Positions 1 through 9,088 of a DNA stretch of 64,000 nucleotides are shown here, in pieces. The stretch's first letter is position 1. The number at the start of each line of letters is the position of its first letter. Below the pieces are notes generated by a model. The model saw nothing but the letters and a program-made list of their open reading frames with translations. It had not been told where the DNA came from and did no database searches. The stretch is from Mesorhizobium sp. CA14 (GTDB lineage: Bacteria > Pseudomonadota > Alphaproteobacteria > Rhizobiales > Rhizobiaceae), in contig NZ_JAIUHR010000020.1 in the NCBI RefSeq assembly GCF_020165195.1, positions 47,071 to 111,070 of the forward strand, read 5' to 3'. The position numbers and the translations under genes were made by a program.

Positions 1-169
1 AGCCGACCGTGGACATCTCAGTCTTATAGAGGATCTGCACGACGATGATCGCCAGCAAGCCAAGCGTTGCAATGGCCAGCAGGCCCCAGCCGAGGCGCTT
101 GCGGCCTGTCGGGATCAGGTCGGCCGGATGTGCCGGCCACGCATTCGCGGTCGAAGTCTGCTCAGCCAC
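1..169 (-). CDS. Sugar ABC transporter permease, N-terminal part (runs off window)
   Basis: The minus strand opens with GTG at 169 and reads VAEQTSTANAWPAHPADLIP, a short basic stretch (TGRKRLGWG), then a strongly hydrophobic helix (LLAIATLGLLAIIVVQILY). An in-frame TAG lies five codons upstream, so the start is within this region. A short cytoplasmic tail followed by TM1 is what a MalF/UgpA-type inner-membrane permease begins with. It lies 195 bp downstream of the binding-protein gene on the same strand, the usual order for CUT1 sugar importers. Only about 56 residues are visible, so the family call rests largely on context. Confidence 0.55.
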   Translation of the reverse strand, partial: MAEQTSTANAWPAHPADLIPTGRKRLGWGLLAIATLGLLAIIVVQILYKTEMSTVG

Positions 170-237
170 GCCTCTCGCCTTCTAGAGCGCCTCACCGTTT
201 CACGGAAACGGCGAACCGCTCTATCTCTTTGTTTTAT

Positions 238-280
238 GCAATTCCGGACGGAAAACCGCTCACACTTTTCCTGGAATTGC
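238..280. repeat. Intergenic palindrome, gcaattccgg family, copy 1
   Basis: The arms gcaattcc and ggaattgc flank a gaaaaccgct-containing centre, in the gap between the binding-protein and permease genes. A close copy lies at 63004-63047 and a degenerate one at 37779-37818. Three similar intergenic palindromes in one window point to a dispersed rhizobial repeat family. It could fold in the transcript and lower permease expression relative to the binding protein; that role is inference. Confidence 0.6.
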
Positions 281-363
281 TCTAACGCATCAAACCGGCC
301 GAGCCGGTAAAGATGCGGCCCGGTGACGATGTGCCACCGGGCCGCGACGTCTCATAAGCCAGC

Positions 364-2028
364 CTACATGCCGAGCGAGGCTTTGTAGAGCTTTACCTGG
401 TTTTCGCGGCCGATCTGGTCGGTCAGCTTCTCCCAGGCCGCGGCGATGGCATCGGCGCCTTCCTGTGCCTTCATCTTGCCGGCGAAAGTGTTGGCCAGGA
501 TGTCCTCGGCAGCCGAATAGTACTGGAAGATGCCGGGAATGCGTGGCTCGATCGCCGCGTTCGGATGGTTGTAGGAATCGCCTTCCGACTTGAGATAGGA
601 GGTGATGAAGGCCTCGTCATAGCCGGCCGCAACCCATTCGGGAATGTTGAAATGGGAGTTGCGGTAGGGCTGGAAGCCCGACGGATACATCGCCGTCCAG
701 ATCGACAGGTCCTTGCCGCCGAGATGGGCGGCCGCCGACCACGCGGCCTTCTTCTTCTTTTCGTCGGAATCGACGCGGGCCATGACATAGACGCCCCAGC
801 CGAGATAGGCGCAGTTCGGCGCATAGTTCGGGCCGCTGGCGAGCTTTTCCCACTTGCCGGTCTTGGAATTGTAGACGTCGTCGGAGCCCGGCAGGATCGA
901 GAAGCCGGTGACGTCGCCGATGACCGATGAGTCATTGGTCTTCACATTCGAGCCGACATCGCCCCACCAGGGGATCATCGAGCCGGTGCCGGCCAGGAAC
1001 TGCTGGAACGCGGTCGTGTTCGGATCGGCGTTAATCTGGTCGGCGGGTTCGGAGGGCAGGGCGTCGATGACGTCCTGGATGGCGCGCACCCAGGCCGGAT
1101 TGTTGATGCGCGGCTTCATCGTGTCGGCATCGAACAGCCAGGCCTTGTCGTCGGGATGCTTGGCATAGGCTGTGGCGCGGCTTCCGAGGAAATAGAAGCC
1201 GAAGCCGCCCCAGGGCTTGGGCGCGTCGAGATAGCCGTAGACGTCCTGGCCCTTGAATTTCTTGCCCTTGAGGAACTTGGTGACGGCCTGCACCTGCTGC
1301 CAGGTCTTCGGCACGCCCCATTCGGTCGTGGCGCCGCTTTCCTTCCAGGCCTTGGCGAGATCGGCATCCGCGAACACGTCGGTGCGGTAGTTGAAATTGT
1401 GCGTGTCGCCGTCGATGGTCACGCGATACTGCTTGCCGTTCCACGTGCCGACCGGCGGCTTGAGATAGTTGACCAGATCCTCGAAATCGATCTGTTTCTT
1501 GACCCAGTCGGGCATCTCGGAGGTCAGGCCCTTGCCGCAGACATCGCCTTCGAAGGGCGCGCCCATCTCGATGATGTCGAAATCGACGGTCTTGGTTGCG
1601 ATGGACTGCTGCAGGCGGGCGTTGTAGTCGGCCTGGGCAAGGTCGATCCAGCTGATCTTGGCGCCGGTATAGGCCTCCCATGGCTTCAGGAAGCCGCGGA
1701 ACAGCACGTTGTGCAGGTTCTGGTTGTTGAGGCCCATGAAGGTGAGCTCGACTCCGGCGAACTCGCCTTCCTTGACATTGGCCTTGGTCGCTCCCAGGCA
1801 AAGCTCGCCGACTTTCTGGAAGTCGGCATCCGTCGGTTGACCCTTGCCGACGCCCGGGATCTGCAGGATTTTCGCGCGCACACTGTCATCGGCGGCCGCA
1901 GGCTTCGTCAGCGCGCCGAGCCCGGCGCCGGAGGCGGCGGCGATCGCTGCCATGCTGGCCGCACCCTTCAGCAGATCGCGACGGTTCGCTCCGGCGCGCA
2001 TCAGTTTTTCATACAGGTCGACTCTCAT
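364..2028 (-). CDS. Tat-exported sugar ABC transporter solute-binding protein
   Basis: This 554-aa protein begins with a twin-arginine signal (NRRDLLKGAASMAAIAAASG, ending near PAAADD), so it should be exported folded to the periplasm. The body reads as an extracellular solute-binding protein of family 1 (for example LTFMGLNNQNLHNVLFRGFL and FDIIEMGAPFEGDV). It is longer than the usual 400-450 aa of that family, similar to the long rhizobial glycerol-phosphate or polyol binding proteins. The ATG at 2028 has a strong GGGAGG upstream. The permease follows on the same strand and the ATPase gene is divergent. The substrate cannot be read from sequence; the adjacent RbsD-like and ribokinase-like genes suggest a pentose or deoxy-sugar. 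Confidence 0.8.
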   Translation of the reverse strand: MRVDLYEKLMRAGANRRDLLKGAASMAAIAAASGAGLGALTKPAAADDSVRAKILQIPGVGKGQPTDADFQKVGELCLGATKANVKEGEFAGVELTFMGLNNQNLHNVLFRGFLKPWEAYTGAKISWIDLAQADYNARLQQSIATKTVDFDIIEMGAPFEGDVCGKGLTSEMPDWVKKQIDFEDLVNYLKPPVGTWNGKQYRVTIDGDTHNFNYRTDVFADADLAKAWKESGATTEWGVPKTWQQVQAVTKFLKGKKFKGQDVYGYLDAPKPWGGFGFYFLGSRATAYAKHPDDKAWLFDADTMKPRINNPAWVRAIQDVIDALPSEPADQINADPNTTAFQQFLAGTGSMIPWWGDVGSNVKTNDSSVIGDVTGFSILPGSDDVYNSKTGKWEKLASGPNYAPNCAYLGWGVYVMARVDSDEKKKKAAWSAAAHLGGKDLSIWTAMYPSGFQPYRNSHFNIPEWVAAGYDEAFITSYLKSEGDSYNHPNAAIEPRIPGIFQYYSAAEDILANTFAGKMKAQEGADAIAAAWEKLTDQIGRENQVKLYKASLGM

Positions 2029-2203
2029 TTACAGGTTCCTCCCAGAACATCAGCGATTGAATTGAAGTGGCCAATCTCTCGGACGTCGAAACGTCTCACG
2101 GTTCTCCTCGATCATACCGGACGTGGGGCCCCACCCTGCGTCGCCGGAGCTCCGATCTCAGGGTAGCAGGCCTGCTCTCGGATTGGCACTCGCCACTATT
2201 CGC

Positions 2204-2215
2204 GTAATCGATTAC
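2204..2215. promoter_or_regulatory. LacI-type operator palindrome between divergent transport genes
   Basis: GTAATCGATTAC is a perfect 12-bp palindrome with a central CG, the hallmark of LacI-family operators. It lies between the divergent binding-protein (start 2028) and ATPase (start 2310) genes and just upstream of a candidate -35 box for the rightward genes. No LacI-family gene is in the window, so the regulator would be outside it. Confidence 0.55.
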
Positions 2216-2216
2216 C

Positions 2217-2247
2217 TTGTCAACAAGATTGGCTTTTTATCTATAAG
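2217..2247 (+). promoter_or_regulatory. Putative sigma-70 promoter for the ATPase-rbsD-kinase operon
   Basis: TTGTCA (2217-2222) is followed 19 bp later by TATAAG (2242-2247); a TATCTA at 2238 is an alternative -10. The stretch is locally AT-rich and abuts the palindrome at 2204-2215. Spacing is slightly long, so this is tentative. Confidence 0.35.
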
Positions 2248-2309
2248 ATACCGACTTGCCGTGACCGTTCGCAATGGCTAGCTTCACCGCAAACGATAAA
2301 GGGGAGACG

Positions 2310-3368
<1,059 letters not shown>

Positions 3369-3394
3369 CCGCATCAACCCTTCAAGAGGAGACC

Positions 3395-3847
3395 ATGCTC
3401 AAAGGGATCAATCCGCTGCTCAATGCCGATGTGCTCCAGGCGCTGCGGGCGATGGGCCATGGTGACGACCTGATCATCGCCGACACCAATTTCCCGTCCG
3501 ATTCGGTGGCGCGGCAGACGGTGCTCGGCAAGCTGCTGCGCATCGATGCGACGGCGGCGGAGGTGGTGAAGGCGGTGCTGTCGCTCTATCCGCTGGATAC
3601 TTTCGTCGACGATGCGGCAGCGCGCATGGAGATCGTCGGCAAGCCGAACGAAATCCCGCCGGTGCAGAAGGAAGTTCAGAGGGAGATCGACGCGGCCGAG
3701 GGCAAAGCCTGGCCGATGATCTCGATCGAACGCTACGCCTTCTACGAGCGCTCGAAGAAAGCCTATTGCGTGATCCAGACAGGCGAGCGCCGCTTCTATG
3801 GCTGCTTTGCCTTCCGCAAAGGCGTCGTGCCGCCGGATGCCGAGTAA
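3395..3847 (+). CDS. RbsD/FucU-family sugar mutarotase/pyranase
   Basis: This 150-aa protein starts MLKGINPLLNADVLQALRAMGHGDDLIIAD, the typical opening of RbsD/FucU proteins, including the catalytic His region (GHGDDL). Family members interconvert pyranose/furanose or anomeric forms of ribose or fucose in the cytoplasm so that the kinase or isomerase gets the right form. FucU features (IERYAFYERSKKAYCVIQTGERRFYG) are closer than RbsD. The ATG at 3395 follows AGAGGAG, 26 bp after the ATPase gene. It is co-transcribed with the kinase that follows. Confidence 0.85.
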   Translation: MLKGINPLLNADVLQALRAMGHGDDLIIADTNFPSDSVARQTVLGKLLRIDATAAEVVKAVLSLYPLDTFVDDAAARMEIVGKPNEIPPVQKEVQREIDAAEGKAWPMISIERYAFYERSKKAYCVIQTGERRFYGCFAFRKGVVPPDAE

Positions 3848-3851
3848 GGAC

Positions 3852-4796
3852 ATGGCTACCGGCAAACCCTTCATCATGAAACCTGTTGTAATCCTGGGCG
3901 TGTTCGTCGCCGACACCGCCTATCGCGCCGAGCGCCAGCCGCGCCTGGGTGAAACGATCCTCGGCAATTCCTTCAAGCTCGGCCCTGGCGGCAAGGGCTC
4001 GAACCAGGCGGTGGCGGCAGGCAAGCTCGGCGCCGACATCACCTTTCTGACCAGGCTCGGCGTCGATCCCTTCGCCGATATGGCGAAACAGACCTGGAAG
4101 GATGCAGGCGTGAAAAGCGCCGTCATCGACACGCCGGACAGCTATACGGGCGCGGCCTATATCTTCGTCGAGGAAGGCACCGGCAACAATGCCATCATCG
4201 TCAGTCCGGGCGCGGCAATGCTGATCTCACCAGCCGACATCGACGCGCATGCCGAGCTCATCCGTTCCGCCGGCGTCTTCGTCACCCAGCTCGAACAGCC
4301 GATCGATGCGGCCCTGAGGGCGCTGGAAATCGCGCGCGGGGCAGGGGTGACGACCATTCTCAATCCCGCGCCGGCCGCCAGCCTGCCCGACCGCATCTAC
4401 GCGCTCTGCGACTATGTCACGCCCAACGAGACCGAGGCAGAAGGGTTGACCGGCATCAATGTCTCCTCGAGCGACGACGCCCGCCGCGCCGCCGACGCGC
4501 TGCTCGCCAAGGGCGTCGGCACCGTCATCGTGACGCTGGGGAAAAAGGGCGCGCTGCTGCACACCAAGCACCGATCCGAACATGCCGACGCGGTCAATGC
4601 CGGCCCGGTGATCGAGACCACGGGGGCGGGTGACGCGTTCAACGGCGGTCTCGCAGCCGCCTTGGCAAGAGGCGTCGAGCCGCTGGAGGCCGTGCGCTTT
4701 GCCTGCGCGGTAGCCGGCATTTCGGTGACTCGCCCCGGCACGGCGCCGTCCATGCCGACCCTCGAGGAGGTCGAGGCGCTGCTCGCCAAGGCCTGA
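3852..4796 (+). CDS. Ribokinase-like PfkB-family sugar kinase
   Basis: This PfkB kinase of about 314 aa has the N-terminal glycine motif GPGGKGSNQAVAAGKLGA, the central NPNET-like motif (YVTPNETEAEGL) and the C-terminal motif TTGAGDAFNGGLAAALARG with the catalytic Asp. These are the ribokinase signatures, so it probably phosphorylates the imported sugar. Two starts are possible, ATG 3852 (MATGKPF) or ATG 3876 (MKPVVILG); neither has an ideal ribosome site. It is the last gene of the operon that starts at 2310. Confidence 0.85.
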   Translation: MATGKPFIMKPVVILGVFVADTAYRAERQPRLGETILGNSFKLGPGGKGSNQAVAAGKLGADITFLTRLGVDPFADMAKQTWKDAGVKSAVIDTPDSYTGAAYIFVEEGTGNNAIIVSPGAAMLISPADIDAHAELIRSAGVFVTQLEQPIDAALRALEIARGAGVTTILNPAPAASLPDRIYALCDYVTPNETEAEGLTGINVSSSDDARRAADALLAKGVGTVIVTLGKKGALLHTKHRSEHADAVNAGPVIETTGAGDAFNGGLAAALARGVEPLEAVRFACAVAGISVTRPGTAPSMPTLEEVEALLAKA

Positions 4797-4906
4797 GGCC
4801 TCCCGCCTTCCATTTTTCGCGGCTTTTTTAGCGGCCCCTTATCGCGGAACGCAACTGAGGCGAGCGCGTTCATCGTCCTGTCGGCGCGCCGATTTGGAAC
4901 GGTAGG

Positions 4907-5005
4907 ATGAAAAAGCCTTACGAAAAGCCCACACTTGTAAAGCGCCAGAAGCTCACCGAAAGGACGGCCCAGATCGTCGCTTCCGGGGTCGTGCTGGGCG
5001 AATGA
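4907..5005 (+). CDS. Putative RiPP precursor peptide, lasso-leader-like (32 aa)
   Basis: This 32-residue ORF (MKKPYEKPTLVKRQKLTERT, then AQIVASGVVLGE) carries the lasso-type leader pattern Y-x2-P-x-L-x8-T as Y5, P8, L10 and T20, with Gln14 where Gly is usual. Such orphan peptides with YxKPxL leaders are common in rhizobia. A ribosome-like GGTAGG abuts the ATG. No cyclase, protease or RRE-domain gene is in the window. The presumed core QIVASGVVLGE lacks Gly1 and an acidic residue at 7-9, so a classical lasso product is unlikely. Confidence 0.5.
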   Translation: MKKPYEKPTLVKRQKLTERTAQIVASGVVLGE

Positions 5006-5021
5006 TTTCCAAGCGGCCGCG

Positions 5022-5225
5022 CTAAAGAATCCTGCTGGTCAGTTCCAACATCGTCGTTGCGCCTTGCTCGCTGCCGGGCATATGCACGACGCGGAGCACG
5101 CGCAGGTCCCTGTTCGATCCGTCGACCGGTATCGAGACGCTTTCGCCGACCCGCGGCAATTCCTGGAAGGCAAGCTCGTCGACATCCCTCTCATCGTCGA
5201 TGGAAATCCGACATCTCACAGCCAT
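5022..5225 (-). CDS. Small conserved hypothetical protein (67 aa)
   Basis: The minus-strand ORF encodes MAVRCRISIDDERDVDELAF followed by QELPRVGESVSIPVDG. It is a compact, charged protein without membrane segments whose GESVSIPVDG...LRVLRVVHMPG region looks like a small beta barrel. The regular hydrophobic/charged pattern and full use of the gap support a real gene. It converges on the RiPP-like ORF with 16 bp between them. Function unknown. Confidence 0.5.
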   Translation of the reverse strand: MAVRCRISIDDERDVDELAFQELPRVGESVSIPVDGSNRDLRVLRVVHMPGSEQGATTMLELTSRIL

Positions 5226-5407
5226 CTGATCTCTCCCGTTTTTCGCCCGAGGGCTGAACGAGACAAGTTTGGAATGGTTCCGGGATCAAAGGCCTGGAGC
5301 GGACTTAGGGTCTACTTGACGCGGTACGAGCCGCCGACGATTGCCGGTGCAAAGGTCGCAAATTGCTCGGCTAGGAACGGAGGAAAGGGCTTAAACCCTT
5401 GAAAAGA

Positions 5408-5484
5408 TGGCGCGAGTGACGGGGCTCGAACCCGCGACCTCCGGCGTGACAGGCCGGCACTCTAACCGACTGAGCTACACCCGC
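5408..5484 (-). tRNA. tRNA-Asp (GTC)
   Basis: The reverse strand folds as a full cloverleaf: acceptor GCGGGTG/CACTCGC, D-arm GCTC...GAGT, anticodon stem CCGGC/GCCGG around CTGTCAC (anticodon GTC), T-arm GCGGG-TTCGAGC-CCCGT, discriminator G and encoded CCA. It is 77 nt long. It is divergent from tRNA-Val and lies outside the island. Confidence 0.95.
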
Positions 5485-5702
5485 GCACTGACGAGCACGT
5501 GTCAGGCGTGTTCGTCGTTGGGGCGGTGGATAAGGGGTTCGCCCGCGGGTGTCAAGCGCGGCATTCACGCATTACAGCAATCGGGAGAAGGTTTTTTGAC
5601 AGCGGCGCCGAGGCTCGGGAAATCCGCACCGCGACAGGCGCGCCGTCTATTCATTTGGCCTTGCGAATGAGGCCCTAACTGCTTAAAGGTCCGCGCTCAA
5701 GC

Positions 5703-5778
<76 letters not shown>

Positions 5779-5840
5779 CCTTGATTTTAAAACAGAAATC
5801 TGCATTTTTCTCTAGGAATTTTGTGAAGCTTACGGCTTAA

Positions 5841-5860
5841 TAGCTACAGAATAGCAACAG
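5841..5860 (+). repeat. Putative integrase arm site, left end
   Basis: tagctacagaatagcaacag matches tagctacagattagcaacag at 31764-31783 at 19 of 20 positions in the same orientation. Each copy is itself a tandem of TAGCNACA units. Position 63 bp inside the left att repeat fits an arm-type integrase site. Confidence 0.6.
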
Positions 5861-6050
5861 CAGCAGCCGTCATTTTTGATCGACTCGTCGGACTCAGACG
5901 AGCTGGACATCGGTTTAATCGGGCCTTGAATTGATCAACGGAGCTTGCAACGTTGGCAGGACTGGCTTTCCCTTAGGATGCTTTTGGACGGATAGTCGGT
6001 CGAAGCAGATTCCCCGGCTATCGGTTATGCGGCAACCTTTGAGCAGATCC

Positions 6051-6428
6051 ATGAAGTTCCTCAAGGCATCGATGCTTCTGCCCATCATGGCAATGGCTGC
6101 GCCGGGTGTCGGCCGTACAGATGATGGAGCCGTGTCAGCACTACAGATGCGCGACTGGTGCGCGCCGGTTGTTGACGGTTCCGACCCCCGCAATTCGCAA
6201 GAGTACCTTCATGCAGGCTATTGCATAGGGTCATTCGTGACCCTCCGAAATATGGGCGTGTTGAAATCGATCCCTCGTGCCTGCATTCCAGATGCCACCA
6301 CGACCGACGATTTTATCAGGACATACGCACACGAGATCTCGGGCATGCAAACCGACGTCGATGAGGTTCGTTCGAACTGGTTCGCGGCGGCCGTGGTGAT
6401 CCTGCAGTACAAATTCCCGTGTCGCTAA
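6051..6428 (+). CDS. Rap1a/Tai-family immunity-like secreted protein
   Basis: This 125-aa protein has a signal peptide (MKFLKASMLLPIMAMAAPGV). The mature part shows the Rap1a/Tai pattern: a WC near the start (MRDWCAPV), GYCIGSFV with an invariant Cys, a proline-cysteine pair (RACIPD), and a C-terminal KFPC. The family includes periplasmic immunity proteins against type VI amidases, but many relatives are stress or housekeeping proteins. No toxin gene is adjacent, so an immunity role is not shown. The start at 6051 places the signal peptide first; in-frame upstream ATGs lack ribosome sites. It is the first gene of the island. Confidence 0.65.
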   Translation: MKFLKASMLLPIMAMAAPGVGRTDDGAVSALQMRDWCAPVVDGSDPRNSQEYLHAGYCIGSFVTLRNMGVLKSIPRACIPDATTTDDFIRTYAHEISGMQTDVDEVRSNWFAAAVVILQYKFPCR

Positions 6429-6721
6429 AGATCAAGTCGAACATAGCGTGACAAGGACGCACGTTTCAGGCGGAAGGCCGGGCCATGACCCTCGTCCGTT
6501 GGTCTCGTTCGGAAGGCACGGCTCAAAACAAGCGCGATCAGCATCCTGCTCCTGCTCAAGGGCCCATCGTACAGACCCTTACCAAATCCCTTGCCCATTA
6601 TCCAAGCGAGAAGCTTGTGGTGCCGTTCGTGCATGCGAATGGCCTATTGGCACGGAGGGTCATCAATTGACGCATACCTCCCCCTGCTACTAGAGATATC
6701 GTGGCAGGAGGGGCGTCATCA
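6429..6721. other. Gap without recognised gene
   Basis: About 290 bp between the Rap1a-like gene and the OLD-type gene. Short open frames exist on both strands but none has a ribosome site plus a recognisable protein. The last 20 bp hold the strong AGGAGGGG of the next gene. Confidence 0.5.
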
Positions 6722-8503
6722 ATGATCAAAAGCGTTCGCTTGACTAGGTTTAAGCGGTTTACAGATTCTACTTTTGAGTTGCACCCGCATGGCATTTCGT
6801 TCCTCGCAGGGGCTAACAACTCGGGCAAATCTACTCTCTTGCAGGCAATAGCTGTTTGGGAATTTTGCCGCTTTCTCCTTGCGATGGAGAAAGGAATGCC
6901 GAGCCTGCTCCCAAATTTTCATGGACAAGGTTTGGGGTTGTCCGATGACGAGTTCTCTCCGATAGCCGTCGCCAGCCTTAAGCACCTTTGGACCAATCTT
7001 AAGTCGCAAAATCCCGGCGGCGATGGCTACTCACTCGCAGTTGAGTGTAGGTGGTTGGATGCTGCTGGGGCTGAGAAGCGTCTCAAGTTGGCGCTTGCCC
7101 TTACCAACGACCGCTTGTTCATAAAAACCGCCGACACGAATCTTGCAGCGACAGACATTCTCCCTACCGTAGCTTACCTTCCTCCTTTTGCAGGGATCGT
7201 TAGCCGCGAGAACCAAATGTCTGGCGCTGAACGACGCGCAATGATTGGTCGAGGCCTAGCGGGAGGTGTAATACGCAACCTGATACACGACATGTTTCAG
7301 GTGAACGAGCAGGAACGAGCGAAGCTCAAAGAGGGCCGTACTAAAATAAAGAACTCTGATCTAGACAGGCTTCGCCGTGAAGACCCTTGGGAGGTGCTTC
7401 AGGCTACGATGGCACGGCTCTTTGGCATGCAGCTGGACGTTGAACCTTTCAATCAACTCTACCATGCATACATTCGAGTGAAATGCATTAAAGGAACTTG
7501 GGACGGAAAGAAATTCAAACGCTATCCTAACTTTCAGCCGCGCGACTTAATGGCCGAGGGCAGCGGATTTCTTCAATGGCTAAGCGTATACACGCTTGCA
7601 CTGAGCCCTACTGTGAAAACGCTTCTTTTAGACGAGCCTGACGCTCACCTTCATCCTTCACTTCAGGCGCAGCTAGTCGAGGCTCTTGAGGAAATTGTTG
7701 CGGTTACAGGCAAGCAGGTCTTGATGGCTACCCATAGCACCGAAATTTTGAGATGGGCTGATCACACGAAGGTCTTGGAGTTTAAGGGTGCTGGCGCGCG
7801 GTATCTTCAGAAAGACGATCAGAAGATCAACTTGTTCATCGGTTTGGGAAGTGACTATGCGCCCAAGATTGACCCTCTCCGTAAGTCGAAATGTATGCTG
7901 ATCGTAGAGAACAACAGCGATGCTCGACTGCTAAAGGCGTGGGCAGATACGTTGGGGATTGAATGGCCAAAAGGTCTGGTGATCTGGCCTTGGACGGGAG
8001 GAAGCACAGAGCGAAAGCAGCTGTTTCTGCAGCTGAAGGCGGAGGTCCCTGATTTGAAAGCCCTGAGCCTGCGTGACCGCGATGACTTAGAACTTGAGCA
8101 AGTTGATAAGGCGACGCTTCGAGACAAATCGGTCAGCAACCACGAGGAAAATCTTCATCTACGGGTATGGCGACGTCGGCACATCGAGAATTACCTCCTC
8201 CTTCCGACGGCTATTGCAAGAGCGTCAGACCGCCCCGTGGGAGAAGTCACCGACCTATTTGCCGAACACGCCCTTGTGGCACCCGCCAATTTTGCCTCAC
8301 GGGATGTGGCCGACGCGATGCTTGACGCGCGAGGAAAAGAGATCACGCAGACGGACGACCGATCTATAAAAAGGGTACTCGACGTCACACCCATCGCCAT
8401 AGCCAAAGCAATGCTACCTGAGGAGATCGCCGAGGATGCGGCGGGCTTGATCCGCGAGCTAGTTAATATGTGTGCTGCGCCTCAGGTAGCGGAAGCCGCG
8501 TAG
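6722..8503 (+). CDS. OLD-type ATPase/TOPRIM protein (AAA ATPase, putative nuclease)
   Basis: This 593-aa protein has an N-terminal RecF/SMC-like ATPase: Walker A GANNSGKST at about 30-38, a long insertion, Walker B TLLLDEPDAHLHP near 300 and H-loop MATHS near 335. The C-terminal third carries TOPRIM-like acidic motifs (LIVENNSDARLL near 393 and LRDRDDLELE near 450), as in OLD-family nucleases that cut DNA after ATPase dimerisation. The ATG at 6722 has AGGAGGGG 8 bp upstream; a GTG at 6701 is less likely. No UvrD-like helicase follows, so it is not a Gabija pair; it looks like a stand-alone class 1-type OLD. Anti-phage function is plausible but inferred. Confidence 0.75.
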   Translation: MIKSVRLTRFKRFTDSTFELHPHGISFLAGANNSGKSTLLQAIAVWEFCRFLLAMEKGMPSLLPNFHGQGLGLSDDEFSPIAVASLKHLWTNLKSQNPGGDGYSLAVECRWLDAAGAEKRLKLALALTNDRLFIKTADTNLAATDILPTVAYLPPFAGIVSRENQMSGAERRAMIGRGLAGGVIRNLIHDMFQVNEQERAKLKEGRTKIKNSDLDRLRREDPWEVLQATMARLFGMQLDVEPFNQLYHAYIRVKCIKGTWDGKKFKRYPNFQPRDLMAEGSGFLQWLSVYTLALSPTVKTLLLDEPDAHLHPSLQAQLVEALEEIVAVTGKQVLMATHSTEILRWADHTKVLEFKGAGARYLQKDDQKINLFIGLGSDYAPKIDPLRKSKCMLIVENNSDARLLKAWADTLGIEWPKGLVIWPWTGGSTERKQLFLQLKAEVPDLKALSLRDRDDLELEQVDKATLRDKSVSNHEENLHLRVWRRRHIENYLLLPTAIARASDRPVGEVTDLFAEHALVAPANFASRDVADAMLDARGKEITQTDDRSIKRVLDVTPIAIAKAMLPEEIAEDAAGLIRELVNMCAAPQVAEAA

Positions 8504-8531
8504 TGGCGACGTAGGGAGCCAATGTGCCACA

Positions 8532-8963
8532 GACGGCCTATCCCTTATCGGTCGAAAGGCCTTTCCGACGAAGAGGCCAAGGCCATTCTGCCCAAGCTCG
8601 TGAGCAACGCCGCGAGAACCGGAAGACCTTCCAAGCCAGCGGGATGGCAGTTGGATAATCCAGATCACCCCGATGCGGGGAAGGGACGGTCGAGAGCGAC
8701 GAGGCCTCAAGAACCGCCTAGCCGAATTCGGTCGTAGCTTCGTGGCAGACCCCAAGGGTCGCTCCCAACCATGGCTGGAGACATCGCTTCAAAACAACAT
8801 TATGGAAGCTGGTATTCCGCTGCGCATCCTCGATGCGATTCAGGGACAAGCACCCCGAACGGTCGCTGAAACGTACGGCGAGGTAACGATGACAACCATG
8901 GTCAGTGAGATCGCAAAGCTTCCCTTCTACAAGCTCCACGAAGAGGGAGACGCGCAGCGCTAG
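8532..8963 (+). pseudogene. Remnant of a phage-type tyrosine integrase
   Basis: Two frames carry recognisable integrase pieces. About 8535-8580 reads KGLSDEEAKAIL, typical of the segment before the catalytic domain. The frame ending at 8963 reads MEAGIPLRILDAIQGQAPRT followed by VAETYGEVTMTTM and IAKLP, the C-terminal box with the catalytic Tyr. The R...HxxR core between them is missing or scrambled. This is a decayed recombinase unrelated in detail to the intact one at 30472-31755, suggesting an older integration event. Confidence 0.6.
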
Positions 8964-9004
8964 CCGACAAGATCCATGCTCGGGGGGGGCGAATCTGACA
9001 CACG

Positions 9005-9033
9005 TTGAGCGGCAGGATATTCCCTTGTAAAGC
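9005..9033 (+). promoter_or_regulatory. Tentative promoter of the 9.1-14.3 kb operon
   Basis: TTGAGC (9005-9010) is followed by a 17-bp spacer and TAAAGC (9028-9033), about 55 bp before the first gene. The boxes are only moderate matches to sigma-70. Confidence 0.25.
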
Positions 9034-9088
9034 TGCTGTCGACGTCGCGGTCCTGCGAACCGCGGCGGGATAACAGGGGGGAAGGGAA

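Noticed and set aside
471..2166. Long open frames antisense to, or in other frames of, the binding-protein gene
   Set aside because: They arise from high-GC codon bias opposite a real gene; they lack ribosome sites and recognisable proteins.
4907..5005. Calling the small peptide a classical lasso peptide
   Set aside because: The core lacks Gly1 and an acidic ring residue and no maturation genes are present.
6722..8503. Gabija or PARIS system
   Set aside because: No UvrD-like helicase (GajB) follows, and no AriB-type partner is present.
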